DNA of 64,000 nt from Chitinophaga pinensis (lineage in GTDB: Bacteria > Pseudomonadota > Gammaproteobacteria > Burkholderiales > Burkholderiaceae_C). Positions 39,945-50,002 of the stretch are shown here, in pieces. Position numbers and translations under genes: made by a program. The DNA lies in the NCBI GenBank assembly GCA_943326015.2, contig CALPRQ020000003.1, positions 62,001 to 126,000 on the forward strand, in the 5' to 3' direction. The notes beneath the pieces are model-generated. The model worked only from the letters and a program-made list of their open reading frames with translations, had not been told where the DNA came from and searched no databases. Within the stretch, counting starts at the first letter, position 1, and the number at the start of each line of letters is the position of its first letter.

Positions 39945-40029
39945 GGCAGAGGGCGAGATGGGGCTGGCGGCCGATTTGCCGGCCGCGCAGCGGACGGATG
40001 AGGCTGACGGCCCCACCTCGCCCTCTGCC
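39945..40029. terminator. Nested inverted repeat between convergent xth and ntrC
   Basis: Outer arms 39945-39964 and 40010-40029 pair over 20 bp with a single A/C mismatch. Inside, GCGGCCG/CGGCCGC (39967-39973/39980-39986) forms a second perfect stem. It probably stops transcription from both sides. No T-tract is seen. Confidence 0.6.
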
Positions 40030-40043
40030 AACCACGGCCCACC

Positions 40044-40067
40044 CAAGTCAAGTCAAGTCAAGCCAAG
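40044..40067. repeat. Short tandem repeat of CAAGT
   Basis: Three perfect CAAGT copies, then CAAGC and CAAG, just past the ntrC stop codon. A five-base unit outside coding sequence; it may vary in copy number between strains. Confidence 0.6.
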
Positions 40068-40071
40068 AGCC

Positions 40072-41598
<1,527 letters not shown>

Positions 41599-41638
41599 GC
41601 GCGTTGTCTCTTGGTTCGGTCTGCCCCCCTTTCCAACC

Positions 41639-42730
41639 TCAAGGCAGGGGGATCAGCAGCTTGAAGTCGGTCCGGCCCGGCACGCTGTCGCACTCGATCA
41701 AGCCCTGATGCTGCTGCACGAAGGTCTGCGCCAGGTTGAGTCCCAGGCCGGAGCCACCATCCTTGCCCGACACCAGCGGGTAGAAGATGCGGTCCTTGAT
41801 CTCGTCGGGCACGCCGGGCCCGTTGTCGATCACATGCAATTCCAGTGCCAGCTTGTAGCGCTGCTTGCCGAAAGTGATCTGGCGCGCCACCCGGGTGCGC
41901 AGCACGATCTCGGCATCGCCCTGCTCGATGCGCCGCTCCAGTGCGTGGGCGGCGTTGTGCACGATGTTGAGCAGGGCCTGGATCAACTGCTCGCGGTCGC
42001 CACGGAACTCGGGGATCGAGGTGTCGTAGTCGCGCACCACCGTGAGGCCGCGCGGAAACTCGGCCAGCACCAGCGCGCGCACACGCTCGCAGACCTCATG
42101 GATGTTGACGTCGCCGACCACGCGCGCGCGCCGGTGCGGTGCCAGCAGCCGGTCCACCAGCACCTGCAGCCGGTCGGCCTCGTGGATGATGACCTGCGCG
42201 TACTCGATCAGCTCGCGCGAGTCGAGCTCCATCTGCAGCAACTGGGCCGCGCCGCGGATGCCGCCGAGCGGGTTCTTGATCTCGTGCGCCAGGTTGCGGA
42301 TCAGCTCCTTGTTGGCCTGCGCCTGCTCGAGCAGGCGTTCCTCGCGTTCCATGCGCGCCTGCTGCTCCAGCGGCAGCAGCTCGACCAGGAAGCGCCCCGC
42401 CTCCTCCATCTGGGCCAGCAGCAGGTGGACCTGCAGCGGCTCATGCCCGGGCCGGCGGATGCGGTCGTCATAGCGGATCAGCGCGTATTCGTTGCCGCCG
42501 GCGCTGGCCAACGCGTTCTGCAGCAGCTCGGGCGCCTCGAACCAGTCGCACAGGGACAGGCCAGCGATGGTGCGGCGCGAGACACCCAGCGTGTCTTCCA
42601 GCGCGGCGTTGGACCACAGCACCATCCCGTTGGCATCGATGACGGCTACCAGGGTCGCGAGCAGGTCCAGCGCCTGGTAGCGCTGTCCGACAGCGGCACG
42701 GCGGGCGGTCTTGGGCTGGGCCGCCGTCAT
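41639..42730 (-). CDS. ntrB: Nitrogen regulation sensor kinase NtrB (NR(II))
   Basis: A 363-residue cytoplasmic histidine kinase/phosphatase. An N-terminal PAS domain is followed by the phospho-acceptor NLAHEIKNPLGGIRGAAQLL. The ATP-binding part has ALLNIVHNAAHAL, VIDNGPGVPDEIKDRIFYPLVSGKDGGSGLGLNLAQ. It phosphorylates NtrC and is controlled by PII proteins. Its start overlaps the end of the periplasmic-protein gene by ATGA, so the two may be co-translated. Confidence 0.95.
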   Translation of the reverse strand: MTAAQPKTARRAAVGQRYQALDLLATLVAVIDANGMVLWSNAALEDTLGVSRRTIAGLSLCDWFEAPELLQNALASAGGNEYALIRYDDRIRRPGHEPLQVHLLLAQMEEAGRFLVELLPLEQQARMEREERLLEQAQANKELIRNLAHEIKNPLGGIRGAAQLLQMELDSRELIEYAQVIIHEADRLQVLVDRLLAPHRRARVVGDVNIHEVCERVRALVLAEFPRGLTVVRDYDTSIPEFRGDREQLIQALLNIVHNAAHALERRIEQGDAEIVLRTRVARQITFGKQRYKLALELHVIDNGPGVPDEIKDRIFYPLVSGKDGGSGLGLNLAQTFVQQHQGLIECDSVPGRTDFKLLIPLP

Positions 42731-43296
42731 TTCTTGTCGGGGGCTGGTGCCGAGCGGCCCAGCTCGCGCCGGATGGCGGCCAGATCGGCTTCGGCACGAC
42801 CGACCTGATCCTTGAGCGCGGCCGTGCGCTGCTGGTGCAGCGGGGGATTGCGCAGTTCCTCGGGGCGCGGCTCGGGGTCGCCGTCGCGGTATTCCTGGCG
42901 CAGCTCGGCCAGCCTGGCCTCGGCCTTGCGCAGCTCGGCTTGCAGGATGGCGCGCGCATCGGTGTCGCGGGCACGCTGTTCGGCGCCGTCGACGCGCTCG
43001 CTCTCGTTGCGCGCGGTCTGGCCACCGCCACCGCCACCGCCACCGGCCCGGGCCGGGCTGGATGCGCTGGATGCGCTGGATGTCGGCCTGGCGCCGGCTT
43101 GGGGCTTGAGGCCCTCGATCACGGTCAGGTTGCCCCCCTCGACCGGCTTGCAGCCGCGCGCCTTGGCATCGCCCGGCTGGTTGGTGTACTCGTTGCCGCA
43201 GCGCCAGATCTTGTCGCTGGCCGCCGTGGCGGGCAGCGCCAGCGCGGCCAGCAGGGCCAGCGCGATCCGGCGGTGGGAAATATCCAGAATCTGCAT
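42727..43296 (-). CDS. Periplasmic protein with coiled coil, between glnA and ntrB
   Basis: A 189-residue protein with a signal peptide (RRIALALLAALALPATAAS). A short domain with two cysteines (IWRCGNEYTNQPGDAKARGCKPVEGG) resembles DUF4124-type regions. A poly-Gly stretch of eight residues then precedes a charged coiled coil (about 120-175). The function is unknown. Its place inside the glnA-ntrB-ntrC run is found in related Burkholderiales, but no nitrogen role is evident. Confidence 0.75.
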   Translation of the reverse strand: MQILDISHRRIALALLAALALPATAASDKIWRCGNEYTNQPGDAKARGCKPVEGGNLTVIEGLKPQAGARPTSSASSASSPARAGGGGGGGGQTARNESERVDGAEQRARDTDARAILQAELRKAEARLAELRQEYRDGDPEPRPEELRNPPLHQQRTAALKDQVGRAEADLAAIRRELGRSAPAPDKK

Positions 43297-43394
43297 CGCT
43301 TTCTCCGGGGCCGCTCAGCTCGCCCCGCCTCCTCGGCCTTCAGTATCGCGTAAATCCTGCCTCGGCCAGGCGCAGGAGGCCGCTGCAGCGGCCG

Positions 43395-43424
43395 AAAAAA
43401 AGGGACGGCAAGCCGTCCCTTTTC
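43395..43424 (-). terminator. Terminator of glnA
   Basis: Perfect stem AAAGGGACGGC/GCCGTCCCTTT (43399-43409/43412-43422) with a two-base AA centre. On the minus strand seven T follow (complement of 43395-43401). It lies about 20 bases past the glnA stop. With A and T tracts on both sides it can act in both directions. Confidence 0.9.
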
Positions 43425-43444
43425 TCAAGGCTGCAATCCGGGGA

Positions 43445-44860
43445 TCACAGGCTGAAGTACATGTCGTACTCGACCGGCGACACCTCGATGCGCGAGCGGG
43501 TGACTTCGGTCATCTTGAGCTCGATGTAGGCATCGATCCAGGCGTCGGTGAAGACACCGCCCTTGGTCAGGAAGGCGCGGTCCTGGTCCAGGCAGTCCAG
43601 GGCCTGATCCAGGCTGTGGCAGACGGTCGGGACCAGCTTGTCCTCTTCCGGCGGCAGATGGTACAGATCCTTGGTGGCGGCTTCGCCCGGGTGGATCTTG
43701 TTCTCGATGCCGTCCAGACCCGCCATCAGCAGGGCGGCGAAGCCCAGGTAGGGGTTGCACAGCGGATCGGGGAAACGGGCTTCGACGCGGCGGGCCTTGT
43801 CGGAGGCGACGTTCGGGATGCGGATCGAGGCCGAGCGGTTCTTGGCCGAGTAGGCCAGCTTGACCGGGGCTTCGAAGTGCGGCACCAGGCGCTTGTACGA
43901 GTTGGTACCCGGGTTGGTGATCGCGTTCAGGGCACGGGCGTGCTTGATGATGCCGCCGATGTAGTACAGGGCGGTATCGGACAGGCCGGCGTAGCCGTTG
44001 CCGGCGAACAGGTTCTTGCCGTCCTTCCAGATCGACTGGTGCACGTGCATGCCGGAGCCGTTGTCGCCAGCGTAGGGCTTGGGCATGAAGGTGGCGGTCT
44101 TGCCGTAGGCGTTGGCCACGTTCTGGATCACGTACTTCTGCAGCAGGGTCCAGTCGGCGCGCTCGACCAGGGTCGAGAACTTGGTGCCGATTTCGCACTG
44201 GCCGGCGCCGGCCACTTCGTGGTGGTGCACCTCGACCGGCACGCCGACGGCTTCCAGGATCTGGACCATCTCGTTGCGCATGTCGATGGTGCTGTCAACC
44301 GGAGCGACCGGGAAGTAGCCGCCCTTGACGCGGTTGCGGTGGCCGCGGTTGCCGCCTTCGAGCTTGGTGCCGCTGTTCCACGGCGCTTCGTAGTCGTCGA
44401 TCGCGTAGAAGGTGTTGTTCGGCTCGGTGCTCCAGCGCACCTCGTCGAACAGGAAGAACTCGGGTTCCGGACCGAAGAAGGCGGTGTCACCGATGCCGGA
44501 AGCCTTCAGGTAGGTCTCGGCACGCTTGGCGATCGAGCGCGGGTCGCGTTCGTAGGCCTTGCCGTCGGTCGGCTCGATCACGTCACAGACCAGCACCAGG
44601 GTGGTTTCTTCGACGAAGGGGTCGATGAAGGCGGTGCTGGCATCCGGAGCCATCAGCATGTCGGACGCTTCGATGCCCTTCCAGCCCGCGATCGAGGAAC
44701 CGTCGAAGGCCTGGCCTTCTTCGAACTTCTCTTCATCGAACTGGGAAATGGGCACGGTGATGTGCTGCCACTTGCCACGGGTGTCGGTGAAACGGAAATC
44801 AACGAACTTGACGTCGTTGTCCTTCACCATTTGCATCACGTCTGCGACGGTCTTGGCCAT
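43445..44860 (-). CDS. glnA: Glutamine synthetase type I
   Basis: A 471-residue dodecameric enzyme that assimilates ammonia into glutamine. Signatures are [61 protein letters not shown] and NRSASIRIP. The adenylylation Tyr lies in [10 protein letters not shown], so control by GlnE is expected. ATG 44860 has AGGAG 9 bases upstream; the longer frame is not coding. A sigma-54 promoter lies 55 bases before the start. Confidence 0.97.
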   Translation of the reverse strand: MAKTVADVMQMVKDNDVKFVDFRFTDTRGKWQHITVPISQFDEEKFEEGQAFDGSSIAGWKGIEASDMLMAPDASTAFIDPFVEETTLVLVCDVIEPTDGKAYERDPRSIAKRAETYLKASGIGDTAFFGPEPEFFLFDEVRWSTEPNNTFYAIDDYEAPWNSGTKLEGGNRGHRNRVKGGYFPVAPVDSTIDMRNEMVQILEAVGVPVEVHHHEVAGAGQCEIGTKFSTLVERADWTLLQKYVIQNVANAYGKTATFMPKPYAGDNGSGMHVHQSIWKDGKNLFAGNGYAGLSDTALYYIGGIIKHARALNAITNPGTNSYKRLVPHFEAPVKLAYSAKNRSASIRIPNVASDKARRVEARFPDPLCNPYLGFAALLMAGLDGIENKIHPGEAATKDLYHLPPEEDKLVPTVCHSLDQALDCLDQDRAFLTKGGVFTDAWIDAYIELKMTEVTRSRIEVSPVEYDMYFSL

Positions 44861-44914
44861 CAGAAATCTCCTGGTCGGGAAAGAAAGGGATGAAATGTGT
44901 TGTCTTGATTCTAA

Positions 44915-44930
44915 GCAGAAACCGTGCCAG
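44915..44930 (-). promoter_or_regulatory. Sigma-54 promoter of glnA
   Basis: On the minus strand TGGCACGGTTTCTGCT has GG and GC exactly 12 bases apart and matches the -24/-12 consensus TGGCACG-N4-TTGC at nearly every position. The transcription start is expected near 44904. Confidence 0.88.
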
Positions 44931-45046
44931 CTTGAACTCAATGCATTCAAGGCCGCACGGACCCTGCCCAGCAACACCCGCTATTGTGCCTGTTCGCCGG
45001 GGGCGACGGCGCGCATTATCGGGTCTGGCACGGTTGCGCGTCAAAA

Positions 45047-45062
45047 ACACCAAATTAGTGCA
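45047..45062. promoter_or_regulatory. NtrC binding site (enhancer) for glnA
   Basis: ACACCAAATTAGTGCA, read on the minus strand as TGCACTAATTTGGTGT, closely fits the NtrC palindrome TGCACC-N5-GGTGCA. It lies about 145-160 bases upstream of the predicted glnA start site. Confidence 0.75.
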
Positions 45063-45069
45063 TGCATCG

Positions 45070-45084
45070 TTTCAAATTGGTGCA
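45070..45084. promoter_or_regulatory. Second, weaker NtrC-like site
   Basis: A strong TTGGTGCA half-site (45077-45084) with a poor partner half, next to the better site at 45047-45062. A further CGCACCA half-site is at 45093-45099, inside the end of the neighbouring gene. Confidence 0.5.
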
Positions 45085-45085
45085 A

Positions 45086-45919
45086 TCAGTCACGCACCAT
45101 TTCAGGGCCAAGCCTGGCACCCGCCTGATGCAGACCAGCCAGCAAGTCGGCGTAGGCCGCATCGGCCGCGCCAGTCTCGCCCTTGACGCCAAGCTCGATG
45201 TGACGGCCCCACTCGGGGTGGTCGACGCTGGGCAGGCTGAACACCTTGATGCCGGCATGCGCGGCCTCGATCGCCTCCATCAGCGGCGTGAGCGTCGCCT
45301 CGATGGCGCCGAACACGATCACCGAACGCTCGCGCCGCTGCTGGCGCGCGAACAGGTGGGCATAGCGCTGGTCCAGCACCCACTCGATCATGGGCCAGGC
45401 CATGACCGGGAAGCCCGGCACGAAATGCACCGCGCCCTGCCCCGCACCGGCGCAGCTGAAGCCCGGGATCTTGTTGTAGGGGTTGGGGATGAGGGTCGCG
45501 CCCTGCGGGAACACGCCCATGTTGAGGCGGTGCAGGTTGTCGGGACGGTCGGGCTGCCAGAGCTGGCCCTGCTCGCGCGCGACATCCTGCATGCGCTCCT
45601 CGATCAGCACCTTGGCTTGCGGGTGCAGCTCCAGCTCGACGCCCAGCGCCGCCGCCGCGCACTGGCGGGTGTGGTCGTCGGGCGTCGCGCCGATGCCGCC
45701 GCAGCTGAACACGATGTCGCCGCTGGCGAAGGCCTCGCGCAGCGCCGCGGTGATGCGCGGGCGGTCGTCGCCGACGATGCGCACCCAGGACAGGCTCAAG
45801 CCCCGCTCGGCCAGCCGGGCGATGACCTGGGGCAGGTGCTTGTCGGCGCGCTTGCCCGAGAGGATCTCGTCGCCCACGATGATGAGGCCGAAAGCGGGCG
45901 CGTTGCGATCAGTGGTCAT
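45086..45919 (-). CDS. CinA/MoaB-like molybdopterin-binding domain protein
   Basis: A 277-residue protein. The N-terminal part matches the MoCF/CinA nucleotide-binding domain: GLIIVGDEILSGKRADKH, VRIVGDDRPRI and VFSCGGIGATPDDHT. The longer C-terminal half is shared by the competence/damage-inducible protein A family. The nicotinamide-deamidase domain of full CinA is absent. ATG 45919 overlaps the upstream EI24 gene by 4 bases. The biochemical role is unproven. Confidence 0.82.
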   Translation of the reverse strand: MTTDRNAPAFGLIIVGDEILSGKRADKHLPQVIARLAERGLSLSWVRIVGDDRPRITAALREAFASGDIVFSCGGIGATPDDHTRQCAAAALGVELELHPQAKVLIEERMQDVAREQGQLWQPDRPDNLHRLNMGVFPQGATLIPNPYNKIPGFSCAGAGQGAVHFVPGFPVMAWPMIEWVLDQRYAHLFARQQRRERSVIVFGAIEATLTPLMEAIEAAHAGIKVFSLPSVDHPEWGRHIELGVKGETGAADAAYADLLAGLHQAGARLGPEMVRD

Positions 45920-46764
45920 GGCAGAGGTTGGAACGGTTGATGATCCGGGCCGGATGGCCCAGACGGTACAGCGGCGGCACGCAGGTGCGCCAATGCGGCC
46001 AGCAGGTAATGCGCGAACCAGAGCGAGGAAAAGGCGAACACCAGCGCATAGACCCAGACCGCCAGCGGCACCAGCAGTGGCGCCATCGCGATGAACATGG
46101 CGCCCGAGGCCCACAGCAGGCTGGGCGCGGCGCCCAGCAGGCCGCAGACCAGTCCCATGAGCCACAGGCTGGAGCGGTGCCTGGCCAGCAGTTCAGTGCG
46201 CTCGACCCGGTCGGCGTGCTCGGCCAGCGCATCGAAGGCGAAGACACGGTAGCTCAGCCAGCCCCAGACCAGGGGCGGCAGCAGCAGCGCCAGCGGTGGC
46301 ACCAGCCACAGCGGCAGCGAGGCCAGCAGCACCAGCAAGGCCAGCAGGGTGGAGCCGGTCGACCAGAGCAGGCTGTCGAAAAAGCCCGCGCCCTGGCGGC
46401 GCTCCAGGTGGGCGAAGCGCCGCAGCCCGACCAGCTTGACCATGGCCGGCGTCATGAACAGGCCGACCAGCAGCAGCGCCAGCAGCACCAGCAAGGGGGT
46501 GGCCAGCGCCAGCAGCAGCAGCGGTGCCAGCACGCTGGCGAGCGAACCCAGGCCGGCGTGGTCCAGCCAGGCATGCAGCGGCGACAGCAGCGACCAGCTG
46601 TCGAGCCAGGCGTTGAGCCCGGCCTGCGCCGGATACCAGAAGTAGTAGCCGAGCGCAAAGACGCCGGCCGCCATCAGCAGCACGGGCAGCAGCGACAGCA
46701 GCACCACGCGCGGATGCAGGCAGTAGGCCAGCGCGCGCCAGCAGGAGTCAAGCAGCAGGCTCAT
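45916..46764 (-). CDS. EI24-domain (CysZ-like) membrane protein
   Basis: A 282-residue polytopic inner-membrane protein with about six hydrophobic segments, including LLALATPLLVLLALLLVGLF and WLVPPLALLLPPLVWGWLSYRVFAFDAL. The latter is the EI24/CysZ signature region. CysZ imports sulphate, but these longer betaproteobacterial versions are not characterised. It is coupled by overlap to the CinA-like gene downstream. Confidence 0.82.
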   Translation of the reverse strand: MSLLLDSCWRALAYCLHPRVVLLSLLPVLLMAAGVFALGYYFWYPAQAGLNAWLDSWSLLSPLHAWLDHAGLGSLASVLAPLLLLALATPLLVLLALLLVGLFMTPAMVKLVGLRRFAHLERRQGAGFFDSLLWSTGSTLLALLVLLASLPLWLVPPLALLLPPLVWGWLSYRVFAFDALAEHADRVERTELLARHRSSLWLMGLVCGLLGAAPSLLWASGAMFIAMAPLLVPLAVWVYALVFAFSSLWFAHYLLAALAHLRAAAVPSGPSGPDHQPFQPLP

Positions 46765-46791
46765 GCGGATTGCACGTCGGCGGGGCAGGAA

Positions 46792-47526
46792 TCAGCGGCG
46801 CGCCGCGATGAGACCGGCAACCTCGGCCGCCGTCAGCCAGCGCCACTGGCCGGGTGCGAGGTCGCCCGGCAGGTCGATGTCGCCGATGCGGCTGCGGTGC
46901 AGCGCCTCGACCCGGTTGCTGACGGCCGCGACCATGCGCTTGACCTGGTGGTACTTGCCCTCGGTCAGGGTCAGCTCCAGGGTGTGCTCATCGAGCGCGC
47001 GGCAGGCCGAGGCCTTGACCGGCTTGGGATCGTCCTCCAGCACCACGCCGGCGAGCAGCTTGTCGACCATCACCTGGGTGACCGGATGCTTGCAGGTCGC
47101 GAGATAGACCTTGGGCACATGGTGGCGCGGCGAGGACAGGCGGTGGATGAACTTGCCGTCGTCGGACAGCAGCAGCAGGCCGGTGGTGTCCTGATCGAGC
47201 CGGCCGACCGCCTGCACCCCGCTGGCCGCACCCGAAGGCCGCGAGCGCAGCGGCGCCGGCAGCAGGGTGTAGATGCTGGGCCAGGCGCCGGGCTTTTGCG
47301 AGCACTCGTGCCCGGTCGGCTTGTGCAGCATCAAATAGGCATGCTCGTGGTAAGCCCAGGCCTTGCCCTGGATCGTGAATTCGAGGCCCTCGGGCTCGAA
47401 ATCGGCAGTCGCATCAGTGCAGAGCTGGGCCGGATGGCCGACCGCGACATGGCCTTGCTGGATCAGGCCGCAGCAGACGCGTCGCGTGCCAAAGCCCTGG
47501 GAATAGAGAATTTCTTGCAGTTGCAT
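46792..47526 (-). CDS. rsuA: 16S rRNA pseudouridine(516) synthase RsuA-like
   Basis: A 244-residue synthase. The N-terminal S4 domain (LQEILYSQGFGTRRVCCGLIQQGHVAV) binds RNA. The catalytic motif is VGRLDQDTTGLLLLSDDG, with the active Asp in GRLDQDT. LTEGKYHQVKRM and ALHRSRIGDIDLPGDLAPGQWRWLT complete the RsuA family pattern. It probably modifies U516 of 16S rRNA; RsuA versus RluE/F is judged by similarity only. Confidence 0.88.
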   Translation of the reverse strand: MQLQEILYSQGFGTRRVCCGLIQQGHVAVGHPAQLCTDATADFEPEGLEFTIQGKAWAYHEHAYLMLHKPTGHECSQKPGAWPSIYTLLPAPLRSRPSGAASGVQAVGRLDQDTTGLLLLSDDGKFIHRLSSPRHHVPKVYLATCKHPVTQVMVDKLLAGVVLEDDPKPVKASACRALDEHTLELTLTEGKYHQVKRMVAAVSNRVEALHRSRIGDIDLPGDLAPGQWRWLTAAEVAGLIAARR

Positions 47527-47535
47527 GGGGAGTGA

Positions 47536-48819
47536 TTAAAGCAGGGCCGCGCGTTTCCAGGCCGCCTGGGCCGCGTCGGCATCGCCGCGCCGTTCGGCCA
47601 GGCGGGCCAGACCGCGCCAGCAGCGGCGGGCCAGTTCGGGATCGGACAATTGCGCACTGGCCTGGCCGAGCAGGCTGGCGGCCTTGCCCCAGAGCTGACG
47701 CTGCAGGTAAGCCTGGCCGGCGAGGTATTGCAGGCCGGCGTCGCCAGGCTGGCGCTGCTGAGCCTGCTCGATCTGCGCCAGCCAGTCCGCGCCCAGGCCG
47801 GGCAGCAGCGACTCCAGGCACAGCAGCAGTCGGCGGCGCAGCGCGTCGTCCATGGCCGGGTAGCCGGCCCAGGCCGATTGCAGGCAGTCGTCCAGCCAGC
47901 GCGGGACGCCTGGGGCGGCGCCCACCGCCTGGACATCGGCACCGTCCCCGAGCTGCCGCCATTGCTCAAGCGTTGCCAGCGCGAGCTCGGGGACAGCCCG
48001 TTCGGCGGAATCGAGCGCACGCCAGGCCTGCTGCAGCGCCGCCGGATCGCGCGCGGCGCGCAGGCGGTCCAGCACCAGGCCGCGCAACAGGCTGCGTGAG
48101 GCCTGCGCGCTGTAGGAGCGGTGCTTGGTCAGCAGACGCACCAGTTCGATCGCCTCGGCATGATCCTGTTGCAGCCTGGCCAGGCGCAAGCGCAGGCGCA
48201 ACGACCGGATGCGGCGCGCCACGCCCTGTGGCAGGCTGCCCAGCCAGTGCGCGGCGGCGGCGCCGTCCTGCTGCTCCAGGGCCCAGGCGGCGGCACGCAA
48301 CTGCAGGCTGGCACGGGCCTCGCCGCCCTGACTGACCGCCGGACTGGCCAGCGCGGCGGCCAGCGCGCGATCACGCTCGTCGAAGTTGCGCAGCTGGTGC
48401 GCGCTTTCAGCCGCCAGCAGATGGGCCAGCAGCTGCGCCTGCTCGCGGCCGGGGAAATGGTGGGCGCCAAGCTGGCCGAGCTGGGCCAGCGCCTGCCGCG
48501 CGGCCGACTGGGCCCGCACGTAGCGGCCGGCGTACTGCTGAGCCAGCGCCTCCAGCACCGAGGCCTGGGCCGAACGCTCCAGCTGGTGGGTACGCCAGCG
48601 CTGCGCCTGCTGTGGCAGGCTGCGCAGCAGCGCCAGTGCGCGCAAGGCGGCATGGAACAGCCCGAACAGCAGCAGCAAGCCGAACAGCACCAGGTTGAGC
48701 GACAGATCGACCCGGTAGGGATGCCAGAACAGCGTCACGTTGGCATCGTTGGAGCCGACCAGCAGCGCCAGCGCGATCGCGGCCGCCGCCAGGCCCAGGA
48801 ACCAGAACACGCCTTTCAT
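47536..48819 (-). CDS. hemY: Haem biosynthesis-associated TPR protein HemY
   Basis: A 427-residue inner-membrane protein. Two N-terminal transmembrane helices (about 4-22 and 40-60) precede the HemY_N region (VTLFWHPYRVDLSLNLVLFGLLLLFGLFHAALRAL). The rest is helical TPR-like repeats. It is distinct from Bacillus HemY (protoporphyrinogen oxidase). The proteobacterial protein follows hemX in hem clusters, as here, and its exact role is unresolved. Confidence 0.9.
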   Translation of the reverse strand: MKGVFWFLGLAAAAIALALLVGSNDANVTLFWHPYRVDLSLNLVLFGLLLLFGLFHAALRALALLRSLPQQAQRWRTHQLERSAQASVLEALAQQYAGRYVRAQSAARQALAQLGQLGAHHFPGREQAQLLAHLLAAESAHQLRNFDERDRALAAALASPAVSQGGEARASLQLRAAAWALEQQDGAAAAHWLGSLPQGVARRIRSLRLRLRLARLQQDHAEAIELVRLLTKHRSYSAQASRSLLRGLVLDRLRAARDPAALQQAWRALDSAERAVPELALATLEQWRQLGDGADVQAVGAAPGVPRWLDDCLQSAWAGYPAMDDALRRRLLLCLESLLPGLGADWLAQIEQAQQRQPGDAGLQYLAGQAYLQRQLWGKAASLLGQASAQLSDPELARRCWRGLARLAERRGDADAAQAAWKRAALL

Positions 48820-48830
48820 TGCGATCCCTT

Positions 48831-50000
48831 TCAGCGTCCGCCGGCGGCAGCGGCCAGCGCCGCCAGCGCGTCGTCGGGACGGGGCAGGTCGTTCTGGCGC
48901 AGGTCGCGCTGCAGGCCCTGCAGGGCATCGCGCGCCTGCTGGGTCGACTTGGCCTGGCCATCGAAGTAACGCTCCAGCATCGCGTCAACCGCGAGCAGAT
49001 CGGACGAGGCCTGACCCGGCTGACGGGCCAGCAGACCCAGCCGGCCGTTGAGCAGCTTGAGCTTGGCGTTCTCGCGCAGGAAGAATTCCTGGTCGGGCGC
49101 GAGCAGCGCGGCCTCGGGCCGATCGACCCGGTGCACCCGCACCAGCTCGCTGCCGCGCGCGCTGATGGCCGCCCAGGCACGGGCGGACCAGCCCTGCCAC
49201 CAGGACTGCAGGCGCTGCCAAGCCGAAGCCCCTGCGGCGGTATCGACTGCGGCTTCAACGCTGGCAGGCGCGCCGACGGGCTGCGGTTCGGCGCTGGCGG
49301 ATCGCTCGCCGGGTTGACCTGCCGCCGCCGCATTGAGCAGCGGCAGCTCGTCGACGAGACGGACCAGTTCGTCGACCCGCCCCGCGAGCGCGGGCAGATC
49401 GACCAGGGACGCGGCGCGGATGCGCTCGATGTCGCGCTCGATCGCGCGCTGCACCGGATTGAGGCGAGGCTGGGCCGCGCGCGCGATGCGCTGGTCGGCC
49501 GACTGCAGCGCCGAGATCAGCGGCTGCACGCTGCCGGTCAGCGCGGACTGCTGCTGCGCCAGCTGCAGCGCGGATTCGAGGTCCTGCACCAGGCTGTCGT
49601 CACGGGTGCGCGACACCGTCAGCATCAGCTCCTCGAGCTGGCTGCGCTGCAGGCTGACCTCGGACAGCCTGAGCTCGGCCACGCCCAGCCTGACCTGCAG
49701 CTCCTGCACCAGGGACTCGGCACGCGCGGACTGCTCGCGCACCTCGGTCACTGAAGCGACGGTATCGGTGCTGCGGCGCGCGAGCTCCTTGCGCGCCGAC
49801 TGCAACTGCAGCCAGAGCAGGGTGCTGCCGCCCAGCGCGAGCAGCGCCAGGCCCAGCGCGATGCGGGGCAGCAGCTGGCCCCGGGCTGGCTGGACCGGCT
49901 GTGCGGGTGCCGGGGAGACCGGCGGCGCAGCGGCAGCAAAGGCAGCGGATGCGGGCGCAGCTGGGCTGCCTGCGGAGGATGGGGGATCGGTGTCGGCCAT
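48831..50000 (-). CDS. hemX: HemX-like uroporphyrinogen-III C-methyltransferase-family protein
   Basis: A 389-residue protein. It has a Pro/Ala-rich cytoplasmic N-terminus and one transmembrane helix (about 45-65). A coiled coil (about 70-135) and a conserved C-terminal helical domain (QEFFLRENAKLKLLNGRLGLLARQ) follow. Despite the family name no SAM-binding methyltransferase motif is visible. ATG 50000 begins just two bases from the hemD stop. It is part of hemC-hemD-hemX-hemY and probably scaffolds haem enzymes at the membrane. Confidence 0.88.
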   Translation of the reverse strand: MADTDPPSSAGSPAAPASAAFAAAAPPVSPAPAQPVQPARGQLLPRIALGLALLALGGSTLLWLQLQSARKELARRSTDTVASVTEVREQSARAESLVQELQVRLGVAELRLSEVSLQRSQLEELMLTVSRTRDDSLVQDLESALQLAQQQSALTGSVQPLISALQSADQRIARAAQPRLNPVQRAIERDIERIRAASLVDLPALAGRVDELVRLVDELPLLNAAAAGQPGERSASAEPQPVGAPASVEAAVDTAAGASAWQRLQSWWQGWSARAWAAISARGSELVRVHRVDRPEAALLAPDQEFFLRENAKLKLLNGRLGLLARQPGQASSDLLAVDAMLERYFDGQAKSTQQARDALQGLQRDLRQNDLPRPDDALAALAAAAGGR

Positions 50001-50002
50001 GG

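Noticed and set aside
45026-45038. TGGCACGGTTGC on the plus strand as a second sigma-54 promoter
   Set aside because: GG and GC are three bases too close for the -24/-12 spacing.
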